50,680 nt of DNA from contig DASRFJ010000114.1 in assembly GCA_035651595.1 (NCBI GenBank), positions 1 through 50,680 of the forward strand, given 5' to 3'. Below, piece after piece: positions 33,870 through 42,693 of the stretch; the stretch's first letter is position 1, and every line of letters starts with the position of its first letter. The translations under genes were made by a program, and so were the position numbers. The DNA is from JAFARZ01 sp035651595. GTDB lineage: Bacteria; Actinomycetota; Actinomycetes; Streptosporangiales; Streptosporangiaceae. Below the pieces are notes generated by a model. The model saw nothing but the letters and a program-made list of their open reading frames with translations, had not been told where the DNA came from and made no database searches.

Positions 33870-34376
33870 CGCCGTCGCCGGGCCGCTCCCGCTCTGTGCG
33901 GTGGCAGCGCCGGCACCGAGCAGGGCGAGAGCGACGATCGTCACCAGCGTCACGGCCGGGATCACCGGGACCCTTGGCAGCCTGAGACCCGCGCTGAGCA
34001 CAACGAGGGCCGCCAGGAACGCGAACGCGGCCACGTCGAGCACGCCGGCCACGATGCCGGCCGTGGTGCGCACCTCGCGGAAGCCGAACAGGCCTACCCA
34101 GATCGACAGCAGGTAGCCACCGAGGGTGGCCAGCGCGAACAGGGCGCCTGCCGCGGCCGTGAGCGGCGCGAGCGGCCCGGATGTCCAGAACGTCAGCAAG
34201 ATCGCGGCCGCGAGCACAAAAGCGGCGATGACCTGCAGCAGGAACATCCAGCCGATGGTCGGAATCGTCCGGTACCCGGTGAGGTACAGGTCGAGGTGTA
34301 TTGCTCCGGAGGCGGTCAGAAAACCCGCCCCGACGGCCCCGCACAGCGACCGTCGGGGCAGTGACGCCCCCCTCAT
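33528..34376 (-). CDS. Membrane protein with C-terminal secreted lipoprotein repeat domain
   Basis: 282 aa. Four or five hydrophobic helices cover residues about 10-165 (GWMFLLQVIAAFVLAAAIL and others). An external domain then carries two COG4315-type repeats: LYWFAPDTKTASKCTGSCA with YWPPV, and YNGRPLYTYVSDTAPGQATG ending WHEVT. The paired Cys may form a disulphide. Function of this domain family is unknown. The ATG at 34376 is chosen; an upstream TTG at 34421 is possible. Its 3' half overlaps the run-on end of the MerR gene. Confidence 0.82.
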   Translation of the reverse strand: MRGASLPRRSLCGAVGAGFLTASGAIHLDLYLTGYRTIPTIGWMFLLQVIAAFVLAAAILLTFWTSGPLAPLTAAAGALFALATLGGYLLSIWVGLFGFREVRTTAGIVAGVLDVAAFAFLAALVVLSAGLRLPRVPVIPAVTLVTIVALALLGAGAATAQSGSGPATASSGQELRTGTIGGVTVVTNSKGLTLYWFAPDTKTASKCTGSCAVYWPPVYGKAKAGPGVTGTLGTITRPDGTTQATYNGRPLYTYVSDTAPGQATGNNLDLNGGVWHEVTISG

Positions 34377-34417
34377 GCTCCCCACAACTGGTACTACGTT
34401 CCCGAGGCCGGTCCGGT

Positions 34418-35458
34418 TCAATCAGCCCGAATAATTTTCACTATTCGCTCAAAATGCCTAGGGTCTGCCTGGATGGAGAACGTCGTCAGCACCGTCCGCC
34501 GCCACGCTGCCATCTCTTCGGCGATCTTGGCCCAGGGTCCGATCAGGGCCACGTCGGCCACCATCGCGGTGGGGACGGCGGCGATCGCGGACTTCTTGTC
34601 CCCGGCCAGGTAGTGGTCCTGGATCTTCTTGGACTCGGCCTCATAGCCCATCCGGACGAAGACCTCGTTGTGGAAGTTCACGCCGCGGGCGCCCATGCCG
34701 CCGATGTACAGCGCCAGCGTCGGGCGCAGCCGGTCGGCGGCCCGCTCCACGTCGTCGTCGGGGATGATCGCCAGCGGGCCGCCGACCACGTCGAAGGTCT
34801 GGCTCGTGTGCCGGGCGCCCGGCCGGGCGAAGCCCTCGGCGAGGGCCGCGGCGTAGAAGTCGTTCATCTTCGGCGAGAAGAAGATGGCGTTCCAGCCGTC
34901 GGCGATCTCGGCGCCGAGCGCCACGTTCTTCGGCCCCTCCGCGCCGAGGTAGATCGGGATCTCGGTGCGGTACGGGTGGAGGATGGAGCGCAGCGGCTTG
35001 CCGAGGCCGGTGCCCGCCGGCGGCCGCAGCGGAAGCTGGTAGTGCTTGCCGTCATACTCGACCGGCTCGCCGCGGGCGACCACCCGGCGCACGATCTCGA
35101 TGTACTCGCGGGTCCGTTCCAGCGGGCGCGGGTATGGCTGGCCGTACCAGCCCTCGACCACCTGCGGGTTGCTGGTGCCGATGCCGAGCAGCACCCGGCC
35201 CTCGGTCAGGTGGTCCATCGTCATCGCGGTCATCGCGAGCGTGACCGGCGGACGGGCGGACAACTGGGACACCGCGGTGCCGAGCTTGATGTTCTTGGTC
35301 CGCGAACCCCACCAGGCCAGCGGGGTCCACGCGTCGCTGCCGTAGGCCTCCGCGGTCCAGACCTGGTCGATGCCCATCCGGTCCGCGGCCTCGAACAGTT
35401 CGGCGGCGCCGGCTGGCGGGCCCGAACTCCAGTAACCAGCGCTGACGGAGATCCTCAT
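34418..35458 (-). CDS. LLM-class F420-dependent oxidoreductase
   Basis: 346 aa luciferase-like monooxygenase TIM barrel. Family stretches include GIDQVWTAEAYGSDAWTPL, LGTAVSQLSARPPVTLAM, GIGTSNPQVVEGWYG and IYLGAEGPKNVALGAEIADG. Mycobacterial relatives bind coenzyme F420. The start overlaps the stop of the NMO gene by four bases (ATGA). It is the third gene in the fadD19-like operon, suggesting a redox step on a lipid or steroid intermediate (inference). Confidence 0.9.
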   Translation of the reverse strand: MRISVSAGYWSSGPPAGAAELFEAADRMGIDQVWTAEAYGSDAWTPLAWWGSRTKNIKLGTAVSQLSARPPVTLAMTAMTMDHLTEGRVLLGIGTSNPQVVEGWYGQPYPRPLERTREYIEIVRRVVARGEPVEYDGKHYQLPLRPPAGTGLGKPLRSILHPYRTEIPIYLGAEGPKNVALGAEIADGWNAIFFSPKMNDFYAAALAEGFARPGARHTSQTFDVVGGPLAIIPDDDVERAADRLRPTLALYIGGMGARGVNFHNEVFVRMGYEAESKKIQDHYLAGDKKSAIAAVPTAMVADVALIGPWAKIAEEMAAWRRTVLTTFSIQADPRHFERIVKIIRAD

Positions 35459-36618
35459 GAAGCCATGGTTTCACGGGGGGGCTCGGGGGGGTCGTCCCCC
35501 CCGGAGGCAGCAGAGCTGAGTCGGCGTAGCGTTTCTTCGGCCTCGCTGACCAGGTCGGCGACCACGTCGGCGACCGGGCGCACCTCGTTGAGCCGGCCGA
35601 CTATCTGGCCGGCCGGCATGGGCACCACCTCGGGGTCCCCGGACTCGATCAGGCGGCGGTGCGCCTCGGCGACCAGGACGTTCTGGAGCGGCATCGGCAG
35701 CGGAGCGGGTGCGCCGGGCTCGGCCCAGGCCTGCGTCCACTTGTTCTTCAGCAGCCGGGCCGGCTTGCCGCTGTAGATGCGGGACCGCACCGTGTCCGAT
35801 GACGTGGCATTCAGCAGCGCCGTGCGCAGCCCGCCGGCGCCGATGCTGTACTCGGCGGTGACCAGCCAGGCGGAGCCCATCCAGACGCCGACCGCGCCCA
35901 GCGCGAGCGCGGCCGCCACCTGCCGCCCGGAGCCGATGCCGCCCGCGGCGAGCACCGGGACATCCGGGCCGACCGCGTCCACGATCTCGGGAACCAGGAC
36001 CATCGAGGCGATCTCGCCGGTGTGGCCGCCCGCCTCGTAGCCCTGCGCGACGACGATGTCCACGCCGCTGGCCACCTGGCGGCGGGCGTGCTCCGCCTTG
36101 CCGGCCAGCGCGGCGACCAGCATCCCGGAGCCGTGTGCGGCCTCGATCACGTCGGGCGGCGGCGGGCCGAGCGCGTTGGCGATCAGCCGGGCCGGGTGCG
36201 ACAGCGCGACCTCGACGTGCTGCCGGGCCACCGAATGCAGCCAGCCGAGCACGCCGTCCGCCGGCCGGCCAGCACCGTGTTCGCCGGCGCCGAGCGGCGG
36301 AACGCCGAGCTTGAGCAGGGTCTGCTCGACGAACTCCTTGTGACTCGCCGGGATCATGGCGCTCAGGTCGCGCGACGTTCCCTCCTCCGGTACCCGAGCC
36401 GGCATGACCACATCTATCCCGAACGGCCGGCCGTCGGTGTTCTTGTCCATCCAGCCGAGTACGGTATCCAGTTCGGCCGGGTCGTTGAACCGGACGCAGC
36501 CGAGCACGCCGAGCCCGCCGGCCCGGCTGATCGCCGCGGCGACGTGCTCGGACGGGGTGAATCCGACGATCGGGTGCTCGATGCCGAGCAGGTCACACAG
36601 CGGGGTACGCATGGTCAT
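35455..36618 (-). CDS. Nitronate-monooxygenase-like flavin oxidoreductase
   Basis: 387 aa FMN TIM barrel. Conserved blocks are PIVGFTPSEHVAAAISRAGG, VAQGYEAGGHTGEIASMVLV, VPVLAAGGIGSGRQVAAALA and GAVGVWMGSAWLVTAEYS. It should use FMN to oxidise nitronates or related carbon acids. It overlaps both neighbours by ATGA, so it is coupled to the ligase and the LLM gene. The last residues (SGGDDPPEPPRE) are encoded by a G-tract hairpin and look like an added tail. Confidence 0.9.
   Translation of the reverse strand: MTMRTPLCDLLGIEHPIVGFTPSEHVAAAISRAGGLGVLGCVRFNDPAELDTVLGWMDKNTDGRPFGIDVVMPARVPEEGTSRDLSAMIPASHKEFVEQTLLKLGVPPLGAGEHGAGRPADGVLGWLHSVARQHVEVALSHPARLIANALGPPPPDVIEAAHGSGMLVAALAGKAEHARRQVASGVDIVVAQGYEAGGHTGEIASMVLVPEIVDAVGPDVPVLAAGGIGSGRQVAAALALGAVGVWMGSAWLVTAEYSIGAGGLRTALLNATSSDTVRSRIYSGKPARLLKNKWTQAWAEPGAPAPLPMPLQNVLVAEAHRRLIESGDPEVVPMPAGQIVGRLNEVRPVADVVADLVSEAEETLRRLSSAASGGDDPPEPPRETMAS
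35484..35503. repeat. G-tract hairpin inside the 3' end of the NMO gene
   Basis: CGGGGGGG-TCGT-CCCCCCCG, a perfect 8-bp stem, preceded by GGGGGGCTC. It encodes a Gly/Asp/Pro-rich tail of the NMO protein just before the stop. Confidence 0.8.
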
Positions 36619-38171
36619 GCTGTCACCTTCGCTGGCGGGTGCGCCGTGATGTGATCACGTGCCCAGCCGTAGTCGGCCTTGCCGGAAACCGTGCGGCCGA
36701 TCTCGCCGACCAGCCAGATGCTGCGCGGCACCTTGTAACCGGCGATCTGATCGCGCACGTGTGCCTCCAGCGCCGGCAGGTCCGCCGTCGCGTCGGGTCT
36801 GAGCTGGACCAGCGCGCCCACCCGCTGGCCGAGCCGCTCGTCGGGGACGCCGATGACCAGGGCGTCGAACACGTCCGGGTGCGACTTCAGCGCGCCCTCG
36901 ACCTCCTCGGGATAGACCTTCTCCCCGCCGGTGTTCACGCACGTGTTGCCGCGGCCGAGCAGGGTGATCGTGCCGTCCTCCTCGACCCGCGCCCAGTCGC
37001 CGGGCACCGCGTACCTTTTGCCGTTCACCTCGGCGAACATCTGGGCGGTCTTGACCGGGTCGTTGTAGTAGCCGAGCGGCACATGCCCGCCGCGGCCGAG
37101 CCTGCCGGTCTGGCCCGGCCCGCAGACCGCGCCGTCGTCGTCGATCACGATCACATCGGGGCCGGCGTTGACCGTCGGACCGCCGCGGTGCTCCTCCCCC
37201 GGGCTGACGAACGCGATGCCGGTGAAGCCGGTTTCCGTCGAGCCGATCGCTTCGCTGATGTAGGTGCTCGGCAGCGCCTTGATCACCGCCTCCTTTACCG
37301 AAGGCGAGAAGAGCGCGGCGGTCGTGTTGAACGAGTACAGCGAGGAAATGTCATAGTCCCGCTCGGCCAGCGCCTCCAGCAGCGGCCTGGCCATCGCGTC
37401 GCCGATGATCGACAGCACGTTGACCTTGAGCCGCTGCACCGCGTCCCAGACCGCGTGCGGATCGAACTTCGGCAGCACGACGACCGTGTCGCCGCCGAAC
37501 AGGGCGCCCAGGGTGGCCACCATCGCGGCGCCGTGGATCAGCGGGGCGGGGGCCATCCGGACCAAGGGACTGCCTTCGGCGCCCTTGCGGGACTGGGCCC
37601 ACTCGTCCGGCAGGACCTCGCCGGTGATGAAATCGATTCCGCCGCCGAGCGTGCGCCAGATGTCCTCGTGGCGCCACATCACGCCCTTCGGATGGCCGGT
37701 GGTGCCGCCGGTGTAGATGATGTAGAGGTCGTCGGCGCTGCGTTCGCCGAAGTCCCGCTCCGCCGGCTGGGCGGCGAGCAGGTCGTCGTAGCCCGGGCCG
37801 ATCTCCACCCGCGGCAGGTCTGGCGGGACCACGTCGGCCACGACCGGAGCGAGTTCCCTGTCGTACACGATTGCGGCCAAGTCAGCGTCCCTGAGGTGGT
37901 ACGCCAGTTCGTTCTGGATATATCTGTAATTGATGTTGATGGCGACCGCGCGCAGCTTGCAGGCCGCGAGCAGCGTCTCCACGGCTTCGATCGAGTTGCG
38001 CGCGTAGAGCCCGACGTGCTTGCCGGGGCGGAGCGCCAGGTGGTGGGCCAGGCGGTTGGCGCGCTCGTCGAGCTCGCGGTAGGTGACCTGGCGGTCGCCG
38101 TAGATCAGCGCGACACGGTCGGAGAACGCGTCGACGGCGTGCTCGAACAGATCCGCCATGTTGAGTGCCAT
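36615..38171 (-). CDS. fadD19: Acyl-CoA ligase, FadD19-like
   Basis: 518 aa AMP-binding enzyme. The ATP motif YTGGTTGHPKGVMWRHED (about 152) with its TGG and MWR variants is typical of mycobacterial FadD19, followed by AIGSTETGFTG, the GRGNTCVNTGGEKVYPEEVE hinge and the catalytic Lys in SGKADY. FadD19 activates steroid side-chain acids in M. tuberculosis. A KstR-like site and a divergent echA19-like gene repeat the Rv3515c-Rv3516 layout known there. Substrate assignment is inference. The stop overlaps the NMO start (ATGA). Confidence 0.85.
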   Translation of the reverse strand: MALNMADLFEHAVDAFSDRVALIYGDRQVTYRELDERANRLAHHLALRPGKHVGLYARNSIEAVETLLAACKLRAVAININYRYIQNELAYHLRDADLAAIVYDRELAPVVADVVPPDLPRVEIGPGYDDLLAAQPAERDFGERSADDLYIIYTGGTTGHPKGVMWRHEDIWRTLGGGIDFITGEVLPDEWAQSRKGAEGSPLVRMAPAPLIHGAAMVATLGALFGGDTVVVLPKFDPHAVWDAVQRLKVNVLSIIGDAMARPLLEALAERDYDISSLYSFNTTAALFSPSVKEAVIKALPSTYISEAIGSTETGFTGIAFVSPGEEHRGGPTVNAGPDVIVIDDDGAVCGPGQTGRLGRGGHVPLGYYNDPVKTAQMFAEVNGKRYAVPGDWARVEEDGTITLLGRGNTCVNTGGEKVYPEEVEGALKSHPDVFDALVIGVPDERLGQRVGALVQLRPDATADLPALEAHVRDQIAGYKVPRSIWLVGEIGRTVSGKADYGWARDHITAHPPAKVTA

Positions 38172-38181
38172 GGGTAGAAAC

Positions 38182-38195
38182 TAGAACGTGTTACT
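38182..38195. promoter_or_regulatory. KstR-like operator between fadD19- and echA19-like genes
   Basis: TAGAACGTGTTACT agrees with the KstR consensus TNNAACNNGTTNNA except for its last base, and with the longer TAGAACGTGTTCTA form at 12 of 14. It lies in the 45-bp divergent gap, where it could repress both directions. Confidence 0.7.
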
Positions 38196-38216
38196 GTTCC
38201 GGGCAAGAGGTGAAAT

Positions 38217-39002
38217 ATGACTGAGCAGCTCGACGCGCTTGTGGAGCAGCGCGGACACGTCCTGATCGTGACGCTGAACCGACCCGGGGCGCGCAACGCG
38301 CTGAGCGGGCCGATGCTCGCGATCATGCGTGAGGCGTGGGACCGGGTGGACAGCGACGCGTCGGTCCGGGCGTGCGTGCTGACCGGCGCGGGCGGCTCGT
38401 TCTGCGCGGGCGCCGACCTGAAGGCGATGACCACCTCGCACCCCGGCGACCGGGCCGGTGAGCTGGACCTTTCGGTGATCGAGCCGCTGCTCAAGGGGCG
38501 CCGGCTGACCAAGCCGCTGATCGCGGCCGTCGAGGGGCCGGCGATCGCCGGCGGCACCGAGATCCTCCAGGCGTGCGACATCCGGGTGGCGGGCGAGAGC
38601 GCGCGGTTCGGCGTGTCCGAGGCGCGCTGGGGGCTGTTCCCGCTGGGCGGCTCGGCGGTGCGGCTGCCGCGGCAGATCCCGTACACCGTGGCCTGCGAGC
38701 TGCTGCTGACCGGGCGGCACATCACGGCCGCCGAGGCCCTGTCGTTCGGCCTGATCGGGCGGGTTGTGCCGGACGGTACCGCTTTGGCAGCGGCGCTGGA
38801 GATCGCGGAGATGATCGCCGCCAACGGGCCGGTGGCGGTGCGCGCGATCCTGCGGACGATCCGGGAGACCGAGGGGCTGGCGGAGAACGACGCGTTCGGT
38901 ATCGAGGCCAAGATCGGCATGGCGGTGTTCGCGAGCGACGACGCGAAGGAGGGGCCGCGGGCGTTCGCCGCCAAGCGCAAGCCGGAGTTCCAGGACCGCT
39001 AG
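38217..39002 (+). CDS. echA19: Enoyl-CoA hydratase, EchA19-like
   Basis: 261 aa crotonase. The oxyanion blocks are CAGADLKAM (near residue 63) and AIAGGTEIL (about 110). The catalytic Glu positions are in GVSEARWGLFPLGG, with one Glu of the usual pair visible. It hydrates 2-enoyl-CoA in beta-oxidation, here probably of a steroid or branched side chain given the KstR-like site and the divergent FadD19-like ligase. GAGGTG precedes the ATG. It stands alone on the plus strand. Confidence 0.87.
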   Translation: MTEQLDALVEQRGHVLIVTLNRPGARNALSGPMLAIMREAWDRVDSDASVRACVLTGAGGSFCAGADLKAMTTSHPGDRAGELDLSVIEPLLKGRRLTKPLIAAVEGPAIAGGTEILQACDIRVAGESARFGVSEARWGLFPLGGSAVRLPRQIPYTVACELLLTGRHITAAEALSFGLIGRVVPDGTALAAALEIAEMIAANGPVAVRAILRTIRETEGLAENDAFGIEAKIGMAVFASDDAKEGPRAFAAKRKPEFQDR

Positions 39003-39344
39003 CCCTAGACGGGCCCGCCCGGTTGGGGCCCGGCCGCCCGCGATGCCCGGGCCTGTCCGATTTGGCGCGGCGGTTCTCGCGGCCGCGGTGGCCAACGTAC
39101 GCCCCGCGAGTCACGGCAGCACCGGTACCACTGGTAACGCTACATGTGTCTTGGTACCCGAACGGAGGGTTCAGCGGCGTGATATGTACCGGTTTGCCCC
39201 CGACATCCGGGTACCAAGACAGCTGTAGCCTTAACGACCCGGCGACCAGCACAGTACCCGGTCCCGCCGGAAGGCGCCGCCACGCCTGACCACGCTAGCA
39301 GGGCATGATACGGCTGGCAGCGGCGGTGTGACAGGCTTGGGAGC
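39003..39344. other. Intergenic region before hypF
   Basis: 342 bases without a gene. The middle is a 91-nt inverted-repeat element (listed separately). No clear promoter was picked out for hypF in the last 110 bases. Confidence 0.7.
39139..39229. repeat. 91-nt palindromic element with 22-bp arms
   Basis: Arms GCTACATGTGTCTTGGTACC(CG) and (CG)GGTACCAAGACAGCTGTAGC are complementary at 20 of 22 positions, with the inner 14 bp perfect. The 47-nt interior is unpaired by eye. The outer flanks also show weaker complementarity. REP- or MITE-like; no other copy found in the window. Confidence 0.75.
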
Positions 39345-41609
39345 GTGACGGTTCGCGTCGCGGTGCGGGTGGAGGGCGTCGTCCAGGGCGTCGGGTTCCG
39401 GCCGTTCGTGTACGCGCTGGCGACCCGGCTGGGCCTCGGCGGGTTCGTCGGCAACGACGTGGACGGGGTGTTCGCCGAGATCGAGGGCGCCGAACCGGCC
39501 GTCGAGCGGTTCCTGCGCGACCTGGAGCGGGATGCGCCGCCGCTGGCGCGGATCGAGCGGGTGACCACCAGCCGGCTACCGCCGGGCGGGCCGGCCACGT
39601 TCTCGATCGTCGCCAGCGCTGCCGAAGGACAGCGGCGGGCGCTGGTCCCGCCGGACACCGCTACCTGCGCGGATTGCCTGAAGGAACTGGCCGATCCGGC
39701 CGACCGGCGGTCCGGCTACCCGTTCATCAACTGCACGAATTGTGGCCCGCGGTTCACGATCGTCCGCGATGTGCCCTACGACCGGCCGCTGACCACGATG
39801 GCCGGCTTCGCGATGTGCGAGCCGTGCGCGGCCGAGTACCACGATCCGGCCGACCGGCGCTTCCACGCGCAGCCGGTGTGCTGCCCGGTGTGCGGGCCGA
39901 CAGTGGCGCTGATCGATCCCGGTGGAAGCAGCATCGCTGGCGAGCCGATCGCTACGGCGGCACGGATGCTCCGCGATGGGCGGGTGCTGGCCGTCAAGGG
40001 CCTCGGCGGTTACCACCTCGCGGTCGATGCCACGAGCGAGGACGCCTCTCGCCTGCTGCGGGCGCGCAAGCACCGCGAAGACAAGCCGTTCGCGGTCCTG
40101 GTTAGCGATCTGGACCAAGCGTGCGAACTGTGCGACGTGGACGACGCGGCGGCCGGCCTGCTGACCAGCCCGGCCCGGCCGATCGTGCTGCTGCCCAGGA
40201 AACCAGACGGCGTCGCCCACGCGGTCGCGCCAGGGAACCGGCAGCTCGGCGTCATGCTGCCGTATACCCCGCTGCATCACCTGCTCATCCGGGCCGCCGC
40301 CAGGCCGTTGGTGCTGACCAGCGGGAACGTGTCCGACGAGCCGATCGTGTACCGGGACTCAGCTGCGCGTGAACGGCTGGGCGGCATCGCGGACGCGTTC
40401 CTCATTCACGACCGGCCGATCCACATCAGGACCGACGACTCGGTCGCCCGGGTGCACAACGGCCGCCCCGCGCTGATCCGCCGCTCCCGCGGGTACGTCC
40501 CGGCGCCGGTGACGGTCCACCGGCCGTTCCGGCTGCCGGTGCTCGCCTGCGGCGCGGCGCTGAAAAACACGTTCTGCCTGGCCAAGGAGCGGCACGCGTT
40601 CGTGTCGCACCACATCGGCGACCTGGAGAACGCCGAGACCCTCCGCTCGTTCACCGAAGGCATCGACCACTTCAAACGCCTCTTCGACGTCGAACCCCAG
40701 GTGGTCGCCCACGACCTGCACCCCGAGTACCTGTCCACCAAGTACGCGCTGGACCTGGATGGCGTCGAGCTAAGAGGCGTGCAGCACCACCACGCGCACA
40801 TCGCGTCCTGCCTGGCCGACAACGGCGCCGACGGCCCGGTCATCGGCGTCGCCTTCGACGGAACCGGTTACGGCACGGACGGCACGATCTGGGGCGGAGA
40901 GTTCCTCATCGCCGACTTCGGCGACTTCGAGCGGGCCGGGCACCTCGAACCGATTCCGCTGCCGGGCGGCACCGCCGCGATCAGGGAACCATGGCGGATG
41001 GCGGCGGTGTACCTGGACGCGGCGTTCGGCGGCGCGCCACCGGACGGGCTCGACGTGATCGCACGCAACGTAGACCGCTGGCCGGCCGTGCTGGCGATGG
41101 CCCGCAAGAACATCAACTCCCCAGTCACGTCCAGCGCGGGACGGCTGTTCGACGCCCTGGCGGCGCTGCTCGGCGTACGGGACACGATCAACTACGAGGG
41201 TCAGGCTGCGGTGGAGCTCGAGCAGCACGCGACGACCGATGAGGTGGGGTTTTACCGGGCCGGGGTGTCGAGCCACCGGACGTTCCGCGTGACTGGGGTT
41301 GATCTGGTCCGGGCGGCGGCGGACGACCTGCTCGCCGGGGTGCCACGGGAGGTGGTCGCGGCGCGGTTCCACCACGGGGTCGCGGCGGCGATCGAGGCGG
41401 GGTGCGTGCTGGCGCGCGCACGGAGCGGGCTCGGCACGGTGGCGCTGTCCGGCGGGGTGTTCCAGAACCTGCTGTTGCTGCGCGAGACCGAGCGGCGGCT
41501 GGCCGCGTGCGGGTTCACCGTACTGACCCACTCGCGGGTGCCGTGCAACGACGGGGGCATCAGCCTCGGCCAGGCGGTCGTCGCCGCGGGCGGGTCCATG
41601 CGGGGCTGA
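39345..41609 (+). CDS. hypF: Carbamoyltransferase HypF ([NiFe]-hydrogenase cyanide-ligand synthesis)
   Basis: 754 aa, full length. Domains in order: acylphosphatase (VQGVGFRPFVYALATRLG, residues 1-90); two zinc fingers of CxxC-CxxC type (CADCLKEL to CTNCGPRF, CEPCAAEY to CCPVCGP, 105-190); a YrdC-like ATP domain (about 200-385); and a Kae1/HypF C-terminal domain with HHHAHIASCLADNG, GVAFDGTGYGTDGTIWGG and LSGGVFQNLLLL. It transfers the carbamoyl group of carbamoyl phosphate to the C-terminal Cys of HypE in the cytoplasm. The GTG at 39345 places the acylphosphatase strand correctly. It converges on hypE with a 4-base gap. Confidence 0.97.
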   Translation: MTVRVAVRVEGVVQGVGFRPFVYALATRLGLGGFVGNDVDGVFAEIEGAEPAVERFLRDLERDAPPLARIERVTTSRLPPGGPATFSIVASAAEGQRRALVPPDTATCADCLKELADPADRRSGYPFINCTNCGPRFTIVRDVPYDRPLTTMAGFAMCEPCAAEYHDPADRRFHAQPVCCPVCGPTVALIDPGGSSIAGEPIATAARMLRDGRVLAVKGLGGYHLAVDATSEDASRLLRARKHREDKPFAVLVSDLDQACELCDVDDAAAGLLTSPARPIVLLPRKPDGVAHAVAPGNRQLGVMLPYTPLHHLLIRAAARPLVLTSGNVSDEPIVYRDSAARERLGGIADAFLIHDRPIHIRTDDSVARVHNGRPALIRRSRGYVPAPVTVHRPFRLPVLACGAALKNTFCLAKERHAFVSHHIGDLENAETLRSFTEGIDHFKRLFDVEPQVVAHDLHPEYLSTKYALDLDGVELRGVQHHHAHIASCLADNGADGPVIGVAFDGTGYGTDGTIWGGEFLIADFGDFERAGHLEPIPLPGGTAAIREPWRMAAVYLDAAFGGAPPDGLDVIARNVDRWPAVLAMARKNINSPVTSSAGRLFDALAALLGVRDTINYEGQAAVELEQHATTDEVGFYRAGVSSHRTFRVTGVDLVRAAADDLLAGVPREVVAARFHHGVAAAIEAGCVLARARSGLGTVALSGGVFQNLLLLRETERRLAACGFTVLTHSRVPCNDGGISLGQAVVAAGGSMRG

Positions 41610-41613
41610 CGGG

Positions 41614-42693
41614 TTAGCAGATGCGTGGCAGGGGGTCGCCGATCAGGAGGTCGACGATCCGGGTGCCGCCGAAGGCGGTGCGGAGCTGCACCAACCCCGG
41701 CTGGTCGGCGGTGACGTGGCCGATGACGGCCGATTCGGCGCCCAGCCGATGGGACCGCAGCGCAGTGAGCGCCAGGGACGCGCAGTCCGCGGGGACGACG
41801 GCCACCAGGCGGCCCTCGCAGGCGACGTACATGGGGTCGATGCCGAGCAGTTCGGACGCGCCGCGGACCTCGGGGCGGACCGGGATGTCGGACTCGCTGA
41901 CCAGCACGCCGACGCCGGCTGCCGTCGCGATCTCGTTGAGGATCGTGGCCACGCCGCCGCGGGTCGCGTCCCGCAGCGCCCGCGTCGAAGGCACCGCGGA
42001 AAGCAGCCCAGAAACCAGCCCGTTGAGCGCCGCGGTGTCCGACACGACGTCGGCCTCGATGTCCAGCTCGCCGCGGGCCAGCATGATCGTGACGCCGTGG
42101 TCGCCGATCGGGCCGGACACGATGATCGCATCGCCCGGCTGTGCGTGAGCGACCCCCAGAGAAACGGCATCCGAGAGAACCCCGACCCCGGCCGTGTTGA
42201 TGTAGCAGCCGTCCGCCTTGCCCTTCTGCACCACCTTGGTGTCGCCGGTGACGATCTGCACGCTGGCCGCCGCCGCGGCGTCCCGCATCGAAGCGACGAC
42301 GCGCAGCAGATCGGCGACCGGGAAACCCTCCTCGAGGATGAAGCCCGCGGTCAGGTACAGCGGCGTCGCGCCGGCCACGGACAGGTCGTTGACCGTGCCG
42401 TTGACCGCCAGGTCGCCGATCGTGCCGCCGGGGAAGAACAGCGGCGACACCACGTACGAGTCCGTGGTCAGCGCCAGCCGCGCGCCGTCCACCGACAGGC
42501 AAGCGGAGTCCTCCAAAGGCGCGAGCAACGGATTGCGGAACGCATCGAGGAACACCGCCTCGATCAGCGTGTGGGTCGCCTTGCCGCCCGCGCCGTGGGA
42601 CATCGTGATGCGTTCCTCACGGACCTTCGGCCGGCGGCGGCGCGCACGGTCGATGCGGTCGAGAACCTGCTGCTCACGATCCAGCGTGGTCAC
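41614..42693 (-). CDS. hypE: Hydrogenase maturation protein HypE
   Basis: 359 aa AIR-synthase-like ATPase. MSHGAGGKATHTLIE is near the start (about residue 30), NGTVNDLSVAGATP follows, and the chain ends in the obligatory PRIC, whose Cys accepts carbamoyl and is dehydrated to thiocyanate. The GTG start overlaps the hypD stop (GTGA). Last gene of the hydrogenase operon. Confidence 0.97.
   Translation of the reverse strand: MTTLDREQQVLDRIDRARRRRPKVREERITMSHGAGGKATHTLIEAVFLDAFRNPLLAPLEDSACLSVDGARLALTTDSYVVSPLFFPGGTIGDLAVNGTVNDLSVAGATPLYLTAGFILEEGFPVADLLRVVASMRDAAAAASVQIVTGDTKVVQKGKADGCYINTAGVGVLSDAVSLGVAHAQPGDAIIVSGPIGDHGVTIMLARGELDIEADVVSDTAALNGLVSGLLSAVPSTRALRDATRGGVATILNEIATAAGVGVLVSESDIPVRPEVRGASELLGIDPMYVACEGRLVAVVPADCASLALTALRSHRLGAESAVIGHVTADQPGLVQLRTAFGGTRIVDLLIGDPLPRIC

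Noticed and set aside
34301..35776. 491-codon plus-strand frame opposite LLM and NMO
   Set aside because: Composition typical of an antisense frame and no motif; both minus-strand genes are clear families.
36639..38177. 512-codon plus-strand frame opposite the FadD19-like ligase
   Set aside because: Mirror frame of an unmistakable AMP-binding enzyme.
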